From assembly GCF_003963535.1 (NCBI RefSeq), contig NZ_CP034539.1, forward strand, positions 7,192,001 to 7,256,000: a stretch of DNA of 64,000 nucleotides, written 5' to 3'. The notes beneath the pieces were generated by a model. The model ran no database searches, was not told the DNA's origin, and saw only the letters and a list, made by a program, of their open reading frames with translations. This document shows, one piece after another, positions 15,687-26,431 of the stretch. The stretch comes from Streptomyces cyaneochromogenes (GTDB lineage Bacteria; Actinomycetota; Actinomycetes; Streptomycetales; Streptomycetaceae). Within the stretch, counting starts at the first letter, position 1. Every line of letters begins with the position of its first letter. The position numbers and the translations under genes are program-made.

Positions 15687-17180
15687 GTGAGCGGCAACAG
15701 CGGAAGCGGTACGAGTGCTGGTGGCGCATCGCACGCTGACAAGCGCCCCAACGAACTGCTCGCGTCCTGGTTCGTGCGCAGCGGCTGGTCGAAGGGCGAA
15801 CTCGCCCGCCAAGTGAACCGCCGCGCCCGCCAGTTGGGTGCCAACCACATCTCCACGGACACCTCGCGGGTACGCCGCTGGCTGGACGGCGAGAACCCGC
15901 GGGAGCCGATCCCGCGGATCCTGTCCGAGCTGTTCTCCGAGCGGTTCGGCTGCGTCGTCTCCGTCGAGGACCTCGGCCTGCGCGCCGCCCGTCAGTCACC
16001 CTCCGTGTCCGGTGTCGACCTGCCCTGGACGGGCCCGCAGACGGTGGCCCTGCTCAGCGAGTTCTCGCGCAGTGACCTGATGCTGGCGCGGCGCGGCTTC
16101 CTCGGGACCTCGCTGGCCCTGTCCGCCGGCCCGTCCCTCATCGAGCCGATGCAGCGCTGGCTGGTCCCCGCGCCGCCCGCCCCGTACCAGGAGCCCGCGC
16201 CGATCCCGTCCTCACGCGCGCGTGGCCGGCTGTCCAGGCCCGAGCTGGACCTGCTGGAGTCCACCACCGTGATGTTCCGGCAGTGGGACGCCCAGTGCGG
16301 CGGCGGCCTGCGCCGCAAGGCGGTCGTGGGCCAGCTGCACGAGGTGACCGACCTGCTCCAGGAGCCCCAGCCCGAGGCCACCACCCGCAAGCTGTTCAAG
16401 GTCGCCGCCGAGCTGGCGGAGCTGGCCGGCTGGATGTCGTACGACGTCGGGCTGCAGCCCACCGCGCAGAAGTACTTCGTCCTCGCGCTGCACGCCGCCA
16501 AGGAGGCGGGCGACCGGCCGCTGGGCTCGTACGTCCTCTCCAGCATGAGCCGCCAGATGATCCACCTCGGCCGGCCCGACGACGCGCTGGAACTGATCCA
16601 CCTCGCCCAGTACGGAAGCCGGGACTGCGCGAGCCCGCGCACCCAGTCGATGCTGTATGCGATGGAGGCCCGCGCCTACGCCAACATGGGCCAGCCCGGC
16701 AAGTGCAAGCGGGCCGTCCGGATGGCCGAGGACACCTTCGCCGAGGCGGGGGACTGGGACGAGCCGGATCCCGACTGGATCCGCTTCTTCTCCGAGGCCG
16801 AGCTGTACGGCGAGAACTCCCACTCCTACCGCGACCTCGCCTATGTCGCAGGCCGCAGCCCGGCGTACGCCTCGCTGGCCGAACCGGTGATGCAGCAGGC
16901 CGTGGACCTGTTCGCGAAGGACGGCGAGCACCAGCGGTCGTACGCGCTGAACCTGATCGGCATGGCCACGGTCCATCTGCTGCGGCGGGAGCCCGAGCGG
17001 AGCGCGGTCTATGCCGAGCAGGCCATGCAGATCGCGAAGAAGGTGCGCTCCGAGCGCGTCAACACTCGTATTCGAAAGACGGTGGACACGGCCGCCCGCG
17101 ACTTCGGGGATCTCGCCGAGGTCGTGGACCTCACCGACAAGCTCGCCGTGGAGCTGCCGGAGACCGCGGAGGCGGTCTGA
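15687..17180 (+). CDS. nsdA: NsdA-like TPR regulator, negative regulator of differentiation
   Basis: A 497-aa protein. The N-terminal ~100 residues have an HTH-like organisation typical of this family (ASWFVRSGWSKGELARQVNR, then STDTSRVRRWLDGE). The remainder is helical with tetratricopeptide-like repeats (e.g. AAELAELAGWMSYDVG, SMSRQMIHLGRPDDALEL, MLYAMEARAYANMGQPGK). In S. coelicolor nsdA (SCO5582), between ftsY and amtB as here, loss of function raises antibiotic production and sporulation. GTG 15687 has a purine-rich GGATGGGGG upstream. A terminator-like hairpin follows. Confidence 0.9.
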   Translation: MSGNSGSGTSAGGASHADKRPNELLASWFVRSGWSKGELARQVNRRARQLGANHISTDTSRVRRWLDGENPREPIPRILSELFSERFGCVVSVEDLGLRAARQSPSVSGVDLPWTGPQTVALLSEFSRSDLMLARRGFLGTSLALSAGPSLIEPMQRWLVPAPPAPYQEPAPIPSSRARGRLSRPELDLLESTTVMFRQWDAQCGGGLRRKAVVGQLHEVTDLLQEPQPEATTRKLFKVAAELAELAGWMSYDVGLQPTAQKYFVLALHAAKEAGDRPLGSYVLSSMSRQMIHLGRPDDALELIHLAQYGSRDCASPRTQSMLYAMEARAYANMGQPGKCKRAVRMAEDTFAEAGDWDEPDPDWIRFFSEAELYGENSHSYRDLAYVAGRSPAYASLAEPVMQQAVDLFAKDGEHQRSYALNLIGMATVHLLRREPERSAVYAEQAMQIAKKVRSERVNTRIRKTVDTAARDFGDLAEVVDLTDKLAVELPETAEAV

Positions 17181-17214
17181 CCGAGCCGGGCGAAATCCCG
17201 GAAACCCCAGAACC

Positions 17215-17299
17215 CCGGCCGCGGCCGGCCCTCCCGAACTGCCCGACTCGGCTCCCCCGTGCCAGGTCATCGGATGGCCGACCGCGGCCGGTTTCTTTT
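17215..17299 (+). terminator. Terminator between nsdA and amtB
   Basis: CCGGCCGCGG (17215-17224) can pair with CCGCGGCCGG (17282-17291) over a long loop, and TTTCTTTT follows directly. The T-rich tail is uncommon in this genome and supports termination. Confidence 0.6.
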
Positions 17300-17363
17300 C
17301 CCTCAGTGAAGGTTGCGCCACGATAACGATCGTGCAGCCGAACATCTCGGAGTTCATCAACGC

Positions 17364-17399
17364 GTAACACGCAGGGTGCCTTCGTCACGGCGGCGAAAC
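17364..17399 (+). promoter_or_regulatory. GlnR-type operator upstream of amtB
   Basis: GTCAC (17384-17388), six bases and GAAAC (17395-17399) match the GlnR half-box pattern gTnAc-n6-GaAAc exactly. A further GTAAC lies at 17364-17368. GlnR is the actinobacterial nitrogen regulator and activates amtB-glnK-glnD in S. coelicolor. The site lies 118 bp upstream of the amtB start. The 336-bp gap also holds the nsdA terminator; nothing else was seen in it. Confidence 0.75.
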
Positions 17400-17516
17400 A
17401 ACGAGGGGCTTCCATCGAAACGGCGCTGCGTCAATCTCGTGGCGCATAACCGGCCCACCCCTCAATCCGCTCAGGCTTCGCCCGCACGGGGCCGTACCAA
17501 TGACGAGGAGACGCCG

Positions 17517-18869
17517 ATGGCTCCAGCCATCATGATGGCGGCAGACAAGGTAGAGCTGTCGCCCGCCAACACAGGTTTCATGCTCATCTGTTCCGCCCTG
17601 GTGATGCTCATGACCCCGGGCCTGGCCTTCTTCTACGGAGGCATGGTCCGCGTCAAGAGCACCCTGAACATGCTGATGATGAGCTTCATCAGTCTGGGAA
17701 TCGTCACCATCCTGTGGGTGTTGTTCGGCTTCTCGCTCGCCTTCGGCAAGGACTCCGGCGGCATCATCGGCTGGACCTCCGACTGGGTCGGCCTCAGCGG
17801 CGTCGACAAGGGCGACCTCTGGGTCCTGGGTGAGACGACGTACAACATCCCGCTGCTGGTCTTCTTCGTCTTCCAGCTGATGTTCGCGATCATCACGCCC
17901 GCCCTGATCAGCGGTGCTCTCGCGGACCGCGTGAAGTTCTCGGCCTGGGCGCTGTTCATCGCGCTGTGGGCCACGGTCGTCTACTTCCCGGTCGCCCACT
18001 GGGTCTGGGCCGACGGCGGCTGGGCCTTCGACCTGGGTGTGATCGACTTCGCCGGTGGTACGGCGGTCCACATCAACGCCGGTGCCGCGGCGCTCGGTGT
18101 GATCCTCGTGATCGGCAAGCGCGTCGGCTTCAAGAAGGACCCGATGCGTCCGCACAGCCTCCCGCTGGTCATGCTCGGCGCGGGCCTCCTGTGGTTCGGC
18201 TGGTTCGGGTTCAACGCCGGCTCCTGGCTCGGCAACGACGACGGCGTCGGTTCGCTGATGTTCGTCAACACGCAGGTCGCCACCGCTGCCGCCATGCTGT
18301 CCTGGCTCATCTACGAGAAGATCCGCCACGGCGCGTTCACCACGCTGGGCGCCGCCTCCGGTGCCGTCGCCGGTCTGGTCGCCATCACCCCGTCCGGTGG
18401 TGCGGTCTCCCCGGTCGGCGCGATCGCCGTCGGTGCCATCGCCGGTCTGCTGTGCGCCATGGCCGTGGGCCTGAAGTACAAGTTCGGCTACGACGACTCG
18501 CTCGACGTCGTCGGCGTCCACCTGGTCGGCGGTGTCGTCGGCTCCCTGCTGATCGGCTTCTTCGCCAGCGGCAAGGGTCAGTCCGAGGTCGAGGGTCTCT
18601 TCTACGGCGGCGGCCTGACCCAGTTCTGGAAGCAGTGCGCCGGTGTCTTCGTGGTCCTCTTCTACTCCCTGATCGTCTCCGCGATCCTCGCCTTCATCCT
18701 CGACAAGACCATCGGTATGCGGGTCTCCGAGGACGACGAGGTGGCCGGCATCGACCAGGCCGAGCACGCCGAGACCGCATACGACTTCAGTGGCGCCGGT
18801 GGCGGCGCCGCCCGGACCGCCGCCGCGGCCCCGGCCGCCGAAGCTGCGAGCAAGAAGGTGGACGCATGA
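17517..18869 (+). CDS. amtB: Ammonium transporter AmtB
   Basis: A 450-aa integral membrane protein with about 11 TM segments. Amt signatures include MTPGLAFFYGGMVR, DFAGGTAVHINAGAAALG (the Amt signature with the conserved channel-side region), LLWFGWFGFNAGSW and VGVHLVGGVVGSLLIGF, which contains the conserved pore His. The C-terminal cytoplasmic tail (IGMRVSEDDEVAGID) is the part that contacts PII proteins, and it is extended by an Ala-rich end. ATG 17517 has GAGGAG upstream. Its stop overlaps glnK by 4 bp. Confidence 0.96.
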   Translation: MAPAIMMAADKVELSPANTGFMLICSALVMLMTPGLAFFYGGMVRVKSTLNMLMMSFISLGIVTILWVLFGFSLAFGKDSGGIIGWTSDWVGLSGVDKGDLWVLGETTYNIPLLVFFVFQLMFAIITPALISGALADRVKFSAWALFIALWATVVYFPVAHWVWADGGWAFDLGVIDFAGGTAVHINAGAAALGVILVIGKRVGFKKDPMRPHSLPLVMLGAGLLWFGWFGFNAGSWLGNDDGVGSLMFVNTQVATAAAMLSWLIYEKIRHGAFTTLGAASGAVAGLVAITPSGGAVSPVGAIAVGAIAGLLCAMAVGLKYKFGYDDSLDVVGVHLVGGVVGSLLIGFFASGKGQSEVEGLFYGGGLTQFWKQCAGVFVVLFYSLIVSAILAFILDKTIGMRVSEDDEVAGIDQAEHAETAYDFSGAGGGAARTAAAAPAAEAASKKVDA

Positions 18870-19204
18870 AGCTCATCACCGCAGTCGTCAAGCCCCACCG
18901 GCTCGACGAGATCAAGGAAGCCCTCCAGGCCTTCGGTGTCCACGGACTGACGGTCACCGAGGCGAGCGGCTACGGTCGTCAGCGGGGCCACACCGAGGTC
19001 TACCGCGGTGCCGAGTACACCGTCGACCTGGTCCCGAAGATCCGCATCGAGGTCCTGGCCGAGGACGACGACGCCGAGCAGCTGATCGACGTCATCGTCA
19101 AGGCCGCCCGAACCGGCAAGATCGGTGACGGCAAGGTCTGGTCCCTGCCGGTCGAGACGGCCGTACGGGTCCGGACCGGCGAGCGCGGCCCCGACGCGCT
19201 CTGA
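18866..19204 (+). CDS. glnK: PII nitrogen regulatory protein GlnK
   Basis: A 112-aa PII trimeric signalling protein that binds 2-oxoglutarate and ATP/ADP and controls AmtB. It starts MKLITAVVKPHRLDEIKEAL. The T-loop GRQRGHTEVYRGAEY carries Tyr51, the residue modified (adenylylated in Streptomyces) by GlnD. The C-terminal signature is TGKIGDGKVWSLPVE. ATGA overlap with amtB and tight spacing to glnD show one operon. Confidence 0.97.
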   Translation: MKLITAVVKPHRLDEIKEALQAFGVHGLTVTEASGYGRQRGHTEVYRGAEYTVDLVPKIRIEVLAEDDDAEQLIDVIVKAARTGKIGDGKVWSLPVETAVRVRTGERGPDAL

Positions 19205-19228
19205 CAGAAGAAGAACAGGAGCTGCTGG

Positions 19229-21673
19229 GTGTCGAGTACGGATGTGCGTAACGAAGCAGAGGACTCGGGACCTAGCGGCTACGCGGCGGCCCGGCTGCGC
19301 CTCCTCACCGAGGGGGCGCGGTCCGGGCCGCCGCGCCGTTCCGCCCTCGCGGAACTGACCGACGACTGGCTGACCGGCCTGTTCGCCGCCGGTGCCGAGG
19401 GGCTGCGCGGCGTCTCCCTGGTCGCCGTCGGCGGCTACGGCCGCGGCGAGCTGTCCCCGCGCAGCGACCTGGACCTGCTCCTGCTGCACGACGGCGCCGA
19501 CAGCAAGGCGGTGGCCGCCCTGGCCGACCGCATCTGGTACCCGGTCTGGGATCTCGGCCTGGCCCTCGACCACTCCGTGCGTACGCCCGCCGAGGCCCGC
19601 AAGACGGCCGGCGAGGACCTCAAGGTCCAGCTGGGTCTGCTGGACGCCCGCCACATCGCGGGCGACCTGGGGCTCACGGCCGGGCTGCGTACGGCGGTGC
19701 TGGCCGACTGGCGCAACCAGGCGCCCAAGCGGCTGCCCGAGCTCCAGGAGCTGTCCGCCGAGCGTGCCGAGCGGCAGGGCGAGCTGCAGTACCTCCTGGA
19801 GCCCGACCTGAAGGAGGCGCGCGGCGGCCTGCGCGACGCCACCATCCTGCGCGCCGTCGCCGCGTCCTGGCTGGCCGACGCCCCGCGCGAGGGCCTCGAC
19901 GACGCCCGGCGCCGGCTGCTCGACGTCCGCGACGCCCTGCACCTGACCACCGGGCGCGCGACCGACCGGCTGTCGCTGCAGGAGCAGGATCAGGTCGCCG
20001 CCGAGCTCGGGCTGCTCGACGCCGACACCCTGCTGCGGCAGGTGTACGAGGCGGCGCGCGTCATCTCGTATGCGAGCGATGTCACCTGGCGTGAAGTGGG
20101 GCGTGTGCTGCGATCGCGCGCCGTGCGGCCGCGGTTGCGCGCCATGCTGGGCGGCAAGCCGACCGCGGAGCGCTCCCCGCTGGCGGAGGGCGTGGTGGAG
20201 CAGGACGGCGAGGTGGTGCTCGCCCGCGCCGCCCGCCCCGAACGCGACCCCGTGCTCCCGCTGCGCGCCGCGGCCGCCGCCGCGCAGGCAGGGCTCCCGC
20301 TCTCCCTGCACGCCGTACGGCGCATGGCGGCCACCGTGCGCGCCTTGCCCACCCCCTGGCCCGCCGAGGCCCGTGAGCAGCTCGTGACCCTGCTGGGCTC
20401 CGGTCGGCCGACGGTCGACGTGTGGGAGGCACTGGAGGCCGAGGGGCTGATCACCCGGTTCCTGCCCGACTGGGAGCGGGTGCGCTGTCGCCCGCAGCGC
20501 AACGCCGTGCACGTGTGGACCGTCGACCGGCACCTGATCGAGACGGCCGTCCGCGCCTCCGAGTTCACCCGCCGGGTCCACCGCCCCGACCTCCTCCTGG
20601 TCGCCGCATTGCTGCACGACATCGGCAAGGGCTGGCCCGGCGACCACTCCGTGGCCGGCGAGATCATCGTCAAGGACGTGGCCGCGCGCATCGGCTTCGA
20701 CCGCGACGAAGTGACGGTGCTCTCCACCCTCGTACGCCATCACCTGCTGCTCGTCGAGACGGCCACCCGGCGTGACCTGGAGGACCCGGCCACCGTGCGC
20801 GCGGTCGCGGAGGCGGTCGGCTCGCAGGGCACCCTGGAGCTGCTGCACGCCCTGACCGAGGCCGACGCCCTGGCCACCGGCCCGGCCGCCTGGTCGTCCT
20901 GGCGGGGCTCGCTCGTCGCCGACCTGGTCAAACGGGTCGCGGCCGTGCTCGCCGGGGACGACCTCGACGAGCCCGAGGCCGCCGCCCCCACCGCCGAGCA
21001 GGAACGGCTCGCCATCGAGGCGATCGCGACCGGCAGCCCCGTACTTGCCCTGCGCGCCCAGACCGAGCCCGCGACCGAGGAGCAGCTCTCGGGCGACCCG
21101 GAGCCGCTCGGCGTGGAGCTCCTCATCGCCGTACCGGACCAGCCGAGCGTGCTGCCCGCGGTGGCCGGCGTCCTGGCGATGCACCGCCTGACCGTCCGCA
21201 CCGCCGAGCTGCGCGCCCTGGACCTGCCCGACGGTGTCGACGGCTCCGTCCTGCTGCTGAACTGGCGGGTCGCCGCCGAGTACGGCTCGCTGCCGCAGGC
21301 CACCCGGCTGCGCGCCGACCTCGTACGGGCCCTGGACGGCTCCCTGGACATCGCCGGCCGTCTCGCCGAGCGGGACGCGGCCTATCCGCGCCGCCGGGGC
21401 GTCGTGCCGCCCCCGCCCAGGGTGTCGGTCCACCCGGCCGCCTCCCGGCTGGCCACGGTGATCGAGGTGCGGGCCCAGGATGCGCCGGGGCTGCTGTTCC
21501 GGATCGGCCGGGCGCTGGAGGACGCGAGCGTGCGGGTGCGCAGTGCGCATGTCAGCACGCTGGGCGCCAACGCCGTCGACGCGTTCTATGTCACAGGGCC
21601 CGGGGGCGCGCCGCTGCCCGGTGAGGAGGCGGCTTCCGTGGCCCGCAAGCTGGAGGAGACGTTGCGGGGCTGA
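19229..21673 (+). CDS. glnD: [Protein-PII] nucleotidyltransferase GlnD
   Basis: An 814-aa enzyme. The N-terminal nucleotidyltransferase domain has GGYGRGELSPRSDLDLLLLH (catalytic G-[GS]...DxD). A GlnD linker domain follows, then an HD phosphohydrolase domain (LLVAALLHDIGKG...DHSVAGE, about residues 455-475) and two C-terminal ACT domains for glutamine sensing. In Streptomyces the orthologue adenylylates GlnK at Tyr51 rather than uridylylating it (family knowledge). GTG 19229 has GGAGCTG upstream and lies 24 bp after glnK. Confidence 0.95.
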   Translation: MSSTDVRNEAEDSGPSGYAAARLRLLTEGARSGPPRRSALAELTDDWLTGLFAAGAEGLRGVSLVAVGGYGRGELSPRSDLDLLLLHDGADSKAVAALADRIWYPVWDLGLALDHSVRTPAEARKTAGEDLKVQLGLLDARHIAGDLGLTAGLRTAVLADWRNQAPKRLPELQELSAERAERQGELQYLLEPDLKEARGGLRDATILRAVAASWLADAPREGLDDARRRLLDVRDALHLTTGRATDRLSLQEQDQVAAELGLLDADTLLRQVYEAARVISYASDVTWREVGRVLRSRAVRPRLRAMLGGKPTAERSPLAEGVVEQDGEVVLARAARPERDPVLPLRAAAAAAQAGLPLSLHAVRRMAATVRALPTPWPAEAREQLVTLLGSGRPTVDVWEALEAEGLITRFLPDWERVRCRPQRNAVHVWTVDRHLIETAVRASEFTRRVHRPDLLLVAALLHDIGKGWPGDHSVAGEIIVKDVAARIGFDRDEVTVLSTLVRHHLLLVETATRRDLEDPATVRAVAEAVGSQGTLELLHALTEADALATGPAAWSSWRGSLVADLVKRVAAVLAGDDLDEPEAAAPTAEQERLAIEAIATGSPVLALRAQTEPATEEQLSGDPEPLGVELLIAVPDQPSVLPAVAGVLAMHRLTVRTAELRALDLPDGVDGSVLLLNWRVAAEYGSLPQATRLRADLVRALDGSLDIAGRLAERDAAYPRRRGVVPPPPRVSVHPAASRLATVIEVRAQDAPGLLFRIGRALEDASVRVRSAHVSTLGANAVDAFYVTGPGGAPLPGEEAASVARKLEETLRG

Positions 21674-21674
21674 A

Positions 21675-21713
21675 CCAGGGATCCCGGCAACCTTCGATGC
21701 CGGGATACCCTGG
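21675..21713 (+). terminator. Terminator after glnD
   Basis: CCAGGGATCCCGGC (21675-21688) pairs with GCCGGGATACCCTGG (21699-21713) with a single bulge and a 10-nt loop, immediately after the glnD stop. It separates the nitrogen operon from ffh. Confidence 0.85.
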
Positions 21714-21757
21714 AGGGCGATTCCCAGCTGCCACCGACCCCGAGGACCGCGAGCGCC

Positions 21758-23311
21758 GTGTTCGATACTCTCTCCGATCGCCTCTCAGCGACTTTCAAGA
21801 ACCTGCGCGGCAAGGGACGGCTCTCCGAGGCGGACATCGACGCCACCGCGCGCGAGATCCGCATCGCACTCCTCGAAGCGGACGTGGCCCTGCCCGTCGT
21901 CCGGACGTTCATCAAGAACGTCAAGGAGCGCGCCCTCGGCGCCGAGGTGTCCCGGGCCCTGAACCCGGCCCAGCAGGTTCTGAAGATCGTCAACGACGAG
22001 CTCGTCACGATTCTCGGCGGCGAGACCCGGCGCCTGCGGTTCGCCAAGACGTCGCCGACCGTGATCATGCTGGCGGGTCTGCAGGGTGCCGGTAAGACCA
22101 CCCTCGCGGGCAAGCTCGGCCACTGGCTGAAGGAGCAGGGTCACTCGCCGCTGCTGGTCGCCGCCGACCTGCAGCGTCCCAACGCCGTGAACCAGCTGAG
22201 CGTCGTCGCCGAGCGCGCCGGTGTCGCGGTCTACGCGCCCGAGCCGGGCAACGGCGTCGGTGACCCGGTCAAGGTCGCCAAGGACTCCATCGAGCACGCC
22301 AAGGCGAAGGTCCACGACATCGTGATCGTGGACACCGCCGGCCGCCTGGGCATCGACCAGGAGATGATGCAGCAGGCCGCGGACATCCGGGACGCGGTCT
22401 CGCCGGACGAGATCCTGTTCGTCGTCGACGCGATGATCGGTCAGGACGCCGTCAACACCGCGGAGGCCTTCCGCGACGGCGTCGGCTTCGACGGCGTGGT
22501 GCTCTCCAAGCTCGACGGTGACGCCCGCGGTGGTGCGGCCCTGTCGATCCGCCAGGTCACCGGCAAGCCGATCATGTTCGCGTCGAACGGCGAGAAGCTC
22601 GACGACTTCGACGCCTTCCACCCGGACCGGATGGCCTCCCGCATCCTCGACATGGGTGACCTGCTCACCCTGATCGAGCAGGCGGAGAAGACCTTCGACC
22701 AGGCCGAAGCCCAGAAGATGGCCGAGAAGCTGGCCTCCAAGAAGGGCCAGGACTTCACCCTCGACGACTTCCTGGCCCAGATGGAGCAGGTCAGGAAGAT
22801 GGGCTCCATCTCCAAGCTGCTCGGCATGCTCCCGGGCATGGGCCAGATCAAGGACCAGATCAACAACCTGGACGAGCGGGACGTCGACCGCACGGCCGCG
22901 ATCATCAAGTCGATGACCCCGGCCGAGCGCCAGGAGCCGACGATCATCAACGGCTCGCGCCGCGCCCGTATCGCCAAGGGTTCCGGTGTCGAGGTCAGCG
23001 CGGTCAAGAACCTCGTCGAGCGGTTCTTCGAGGCCCGCAAGATGATGTCCCGCATGGCCCAGGGCGGCGGGATGCCCGGGATGCCGGGGATCCCGGGCAT
23101 GGGCGGCGGCCCCGGCCGCACGAAGAAGCAGCCGAAGAAGGCCAAGGGCAAGCAGCGCTCCGGCAACCCGATGAAGCGCAAGCAGCAGGAGCAGGAGGAG
23201 GCCGCCCGCCGTGCCGCCGCCGCTCAGGCCGGAGGCGCCCTCGGGCTGCCGGGCCAGCAGGCCGGGCAGGACTTCGAGCTGCCGGACGAGTTCAAGAAGT
23301 TCATGGGCTGA
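21758..23311 (+). CDS. ffh: Signal recognition particle protein Ffh
   Basis: The SRP GTPase that binds signal peptides and 4.5S RNA. It is 517 aa. N domain, then G domain with GLQGAGKTTLAGKLG, DTAGRLGIDQEMM and SKLDGDARGGAALSI. The Met-rich M domain contains LLGMLPGMGQIKDQ and MMSRMAQGGGMPGMPG. The C-terminal tail is basic and Gln/Ala-rich (KKQPKKAKGKQR). GTG 21758. The convergence of ftsY and ffh within 8 kb matches other Streptomyces. Confidence 0.97.
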   Translation: MFDTLSDRLSATFKNLRGKGRLSEADIDATAREIRIALLEADVALPVVRTFIKNVKERALGAEVSRALNPAQQVLKIVNDELVTILGGETRRLRFAKTSPTVIMLAGLQGAGKTTLAGKLGHWLKEQGHSPLLVAADLQRPNAVNQLSVVAERAGVAVYAPEPGNGVGDPVKVAKDSIEHAKAKVHDIVIVDTAGRLGIDQEMMQQAADIRDAVSPDEILFVVDAMIGQDAVNTAEAFRDGVGFDGVVLSKLDGDARGGAALSIRQVTGKPIMFASNGEKLDDFDAFHPDRMASRILDMGDLLTLIEQAEKTFDQAEAQKMAEKLASKKGQDFTLDDFLAQMEQVRKMGSISKLLGMLPGMGQIKDQINNLDERDVDRTAAIIKSMTPAERQEPTIINGSRRARIAKGSGVEVSAVKNLVERFFEARKMMSRMAQGGGMPGMPGIPGMGGGPGRTKKQPKKAKGKQRSGNPMKRKQQEQEEAARRAAAAQAGGALGLPGQQAGQDFELPDEFKKFMG

Positions 23312-23348
23312 CGGTTCGTTTCGTACGACCGCCTCCTCGCGTACGTCA

Positions 23349-23381
23349 CTGAGGGCGCTCCTTCCGTAGGGGCGCCCTCAG
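23349..23381 (+). terminator. Terminator after ffh
   Basis: CTGAGGGCGC (23349-23358) pairs perfectly with GCGCCCTCAG (23372-23381) around a 13-nt loop, 37 bp after the ffh stop. Confidence 0.85.
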
Positions 23382-23419
23382 CGCGTGCCAGGGACCGGCA
23401 TCTGCCGTAACGTCCAGAT

Positions 23420-25357
<1,938 letters not shown>

Positions 25358-25366
25358 CGGACCCGC

Positions 25367-26233
25367 TCAGGGCACGCGGGCGATCAGGTACCGGAAGACG
25401 TTGGGCATCCACACCGTGCCGTCCTGCCGCTGGTGCGGATGCAGCGCCTCCGTCACCTCCTTGTCCACCTGCGCCTGGTCGGTCGCGGAGATCGCCGCGT
25501 CGAAGAGCCCCGTCGACAGCAGTCCCCGTACGGCACTGTCGACGTCCGCGTACCCGAAGGGGCAGGCCACCCGCCCGGAACCGTCGGGACGCAGGCCCGC
25601 GCGCTGGGCGACCTCCTCCAGGTCGTCGCGCAGGGCGGGGCGCCAACTGCCCGTGCTGCGCAAGGGATCGGCCAACTTCGTGGCGACCCGCAGCACGGAC
25701 GAGGTGGCGCAGCGCTCCGGCGGACCCCAGCCGGCGAGCACCATGGGCGCCCCGCGCTCGGCCAGCGGAGTGGCGGCCGTGAGCGTCTCACCGAGCCCTT
25801 CGGAGTCACCCGCGAGGCACCCGATGGGTTCGAAGGCGGTCACCAGGGTGTACGGGGGCGTCGCCGCGTCGGCGGTGTCAGCGGCGTCGCGCGGCGAGCC
25901 GTCGACGAGCCGTGTGCCGGCACGCGCGCGCGTGTCCCACGCCTCCGGCAGCAACCGCTGCCGTGCGAGGGCGAGTCGTTCGGGGGAGGAGGACTCGACA
26001 CCGGTGACGGCCGCGCCTCTGGATGCCGCGATCAGCAGGGCGAGCCCACTGCCGCAGCCGAGGCCCAGCAGCCGGGTGCCGGGGCCCACTTCCACTCGCT
26101 CGTAGACGGCCTCGTAGAGCGGAACCAGCATCCGCTCCTGGATCTCGGACCAGTCACGCGCGCGTGCACACAGGTCCACGCGGGGTGCCGCGCCCGCGTG
26201 AGGCAGGTGCTGCCGCACGAGCGTAGGTGTCAT
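25367..26233 (-). CDS. SAM-dependent methyltransferase
   Basis: A 288-aa class I methyltransferase. The SAM-binding motif I is LLGLGCGSGLALLIAASRG (about residues 54-72), followed by VTGVESS (motif II acidic residue) and YTLVTAFEPIGCL. The C-terminal part (MPNVFRYLIARVP) resembles the proteins annotated in actinobacteria simply as methyltransferase domain proteins next to ftsH and proS. The substrate is unknown. Convergent with ftsH (9-bp gap) and divergent from proS. Confidence 0.85.
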   Translation of the reverse strand: MTPTLVRQHLPHAGAAPRVDLCARARDWSEIQERMLVPLYEAVYERVEVGPGTRLLGLGCGSGLALLIAASRGAAVTGVESSSPERLALARQRLLPEAWDTRARAGTRLVDGSPRDAADTADAATPPYTLVTAFEPIGCLAGDSEGLGETLTAATPLAERGAPMVLAGWGPPERCATSSVLRVATKLADPLRSTGSWRPALRDDLEEVAQRAGLRPDGSGRVACPFGYADVDSAVRGLLSTGLFDAAISATDQAQVDKEVTEALHPHQRQDGTVWMPNVFRYLIARVP

Positions 26234-26431
26234 GTAAAGCGCCCCAATCCACCGAGAGTTGATGATGTGCCCGATTCGCTAGCCCCCGTGACATGCGCTC
26301 ACGCTCCCCCCGTATGCCAGGAAACTCCGCGCTCGACGCCCCGTCCAGGGGTCGCGGAGCCCGGCTTGTGGGTTCGCTGTGTCCGTGGCCAGAATTCACA
26401 TTCCGGCAACACGGGCCCGTACCATCGCGCC

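Noticed and set aside
15521..15739. A 72-codon plus-strand frame upstream of nsdA
   Set aside because: It overlaps the nsdA start in another frame and has no recognisable features or ribosome site.
18662..21550. A 962-codon minus-strand frame opposite glnD/glnK
   Set aside because: Shadow of glnD; no domain or motif and low-complexity composition.
25433..26431. An N-terminal extension of 333 residues for proS
   Set aside because: The sequence is antisense to the methyltransferase gene and lacks conservation; ProRS begins at ATG 26432.
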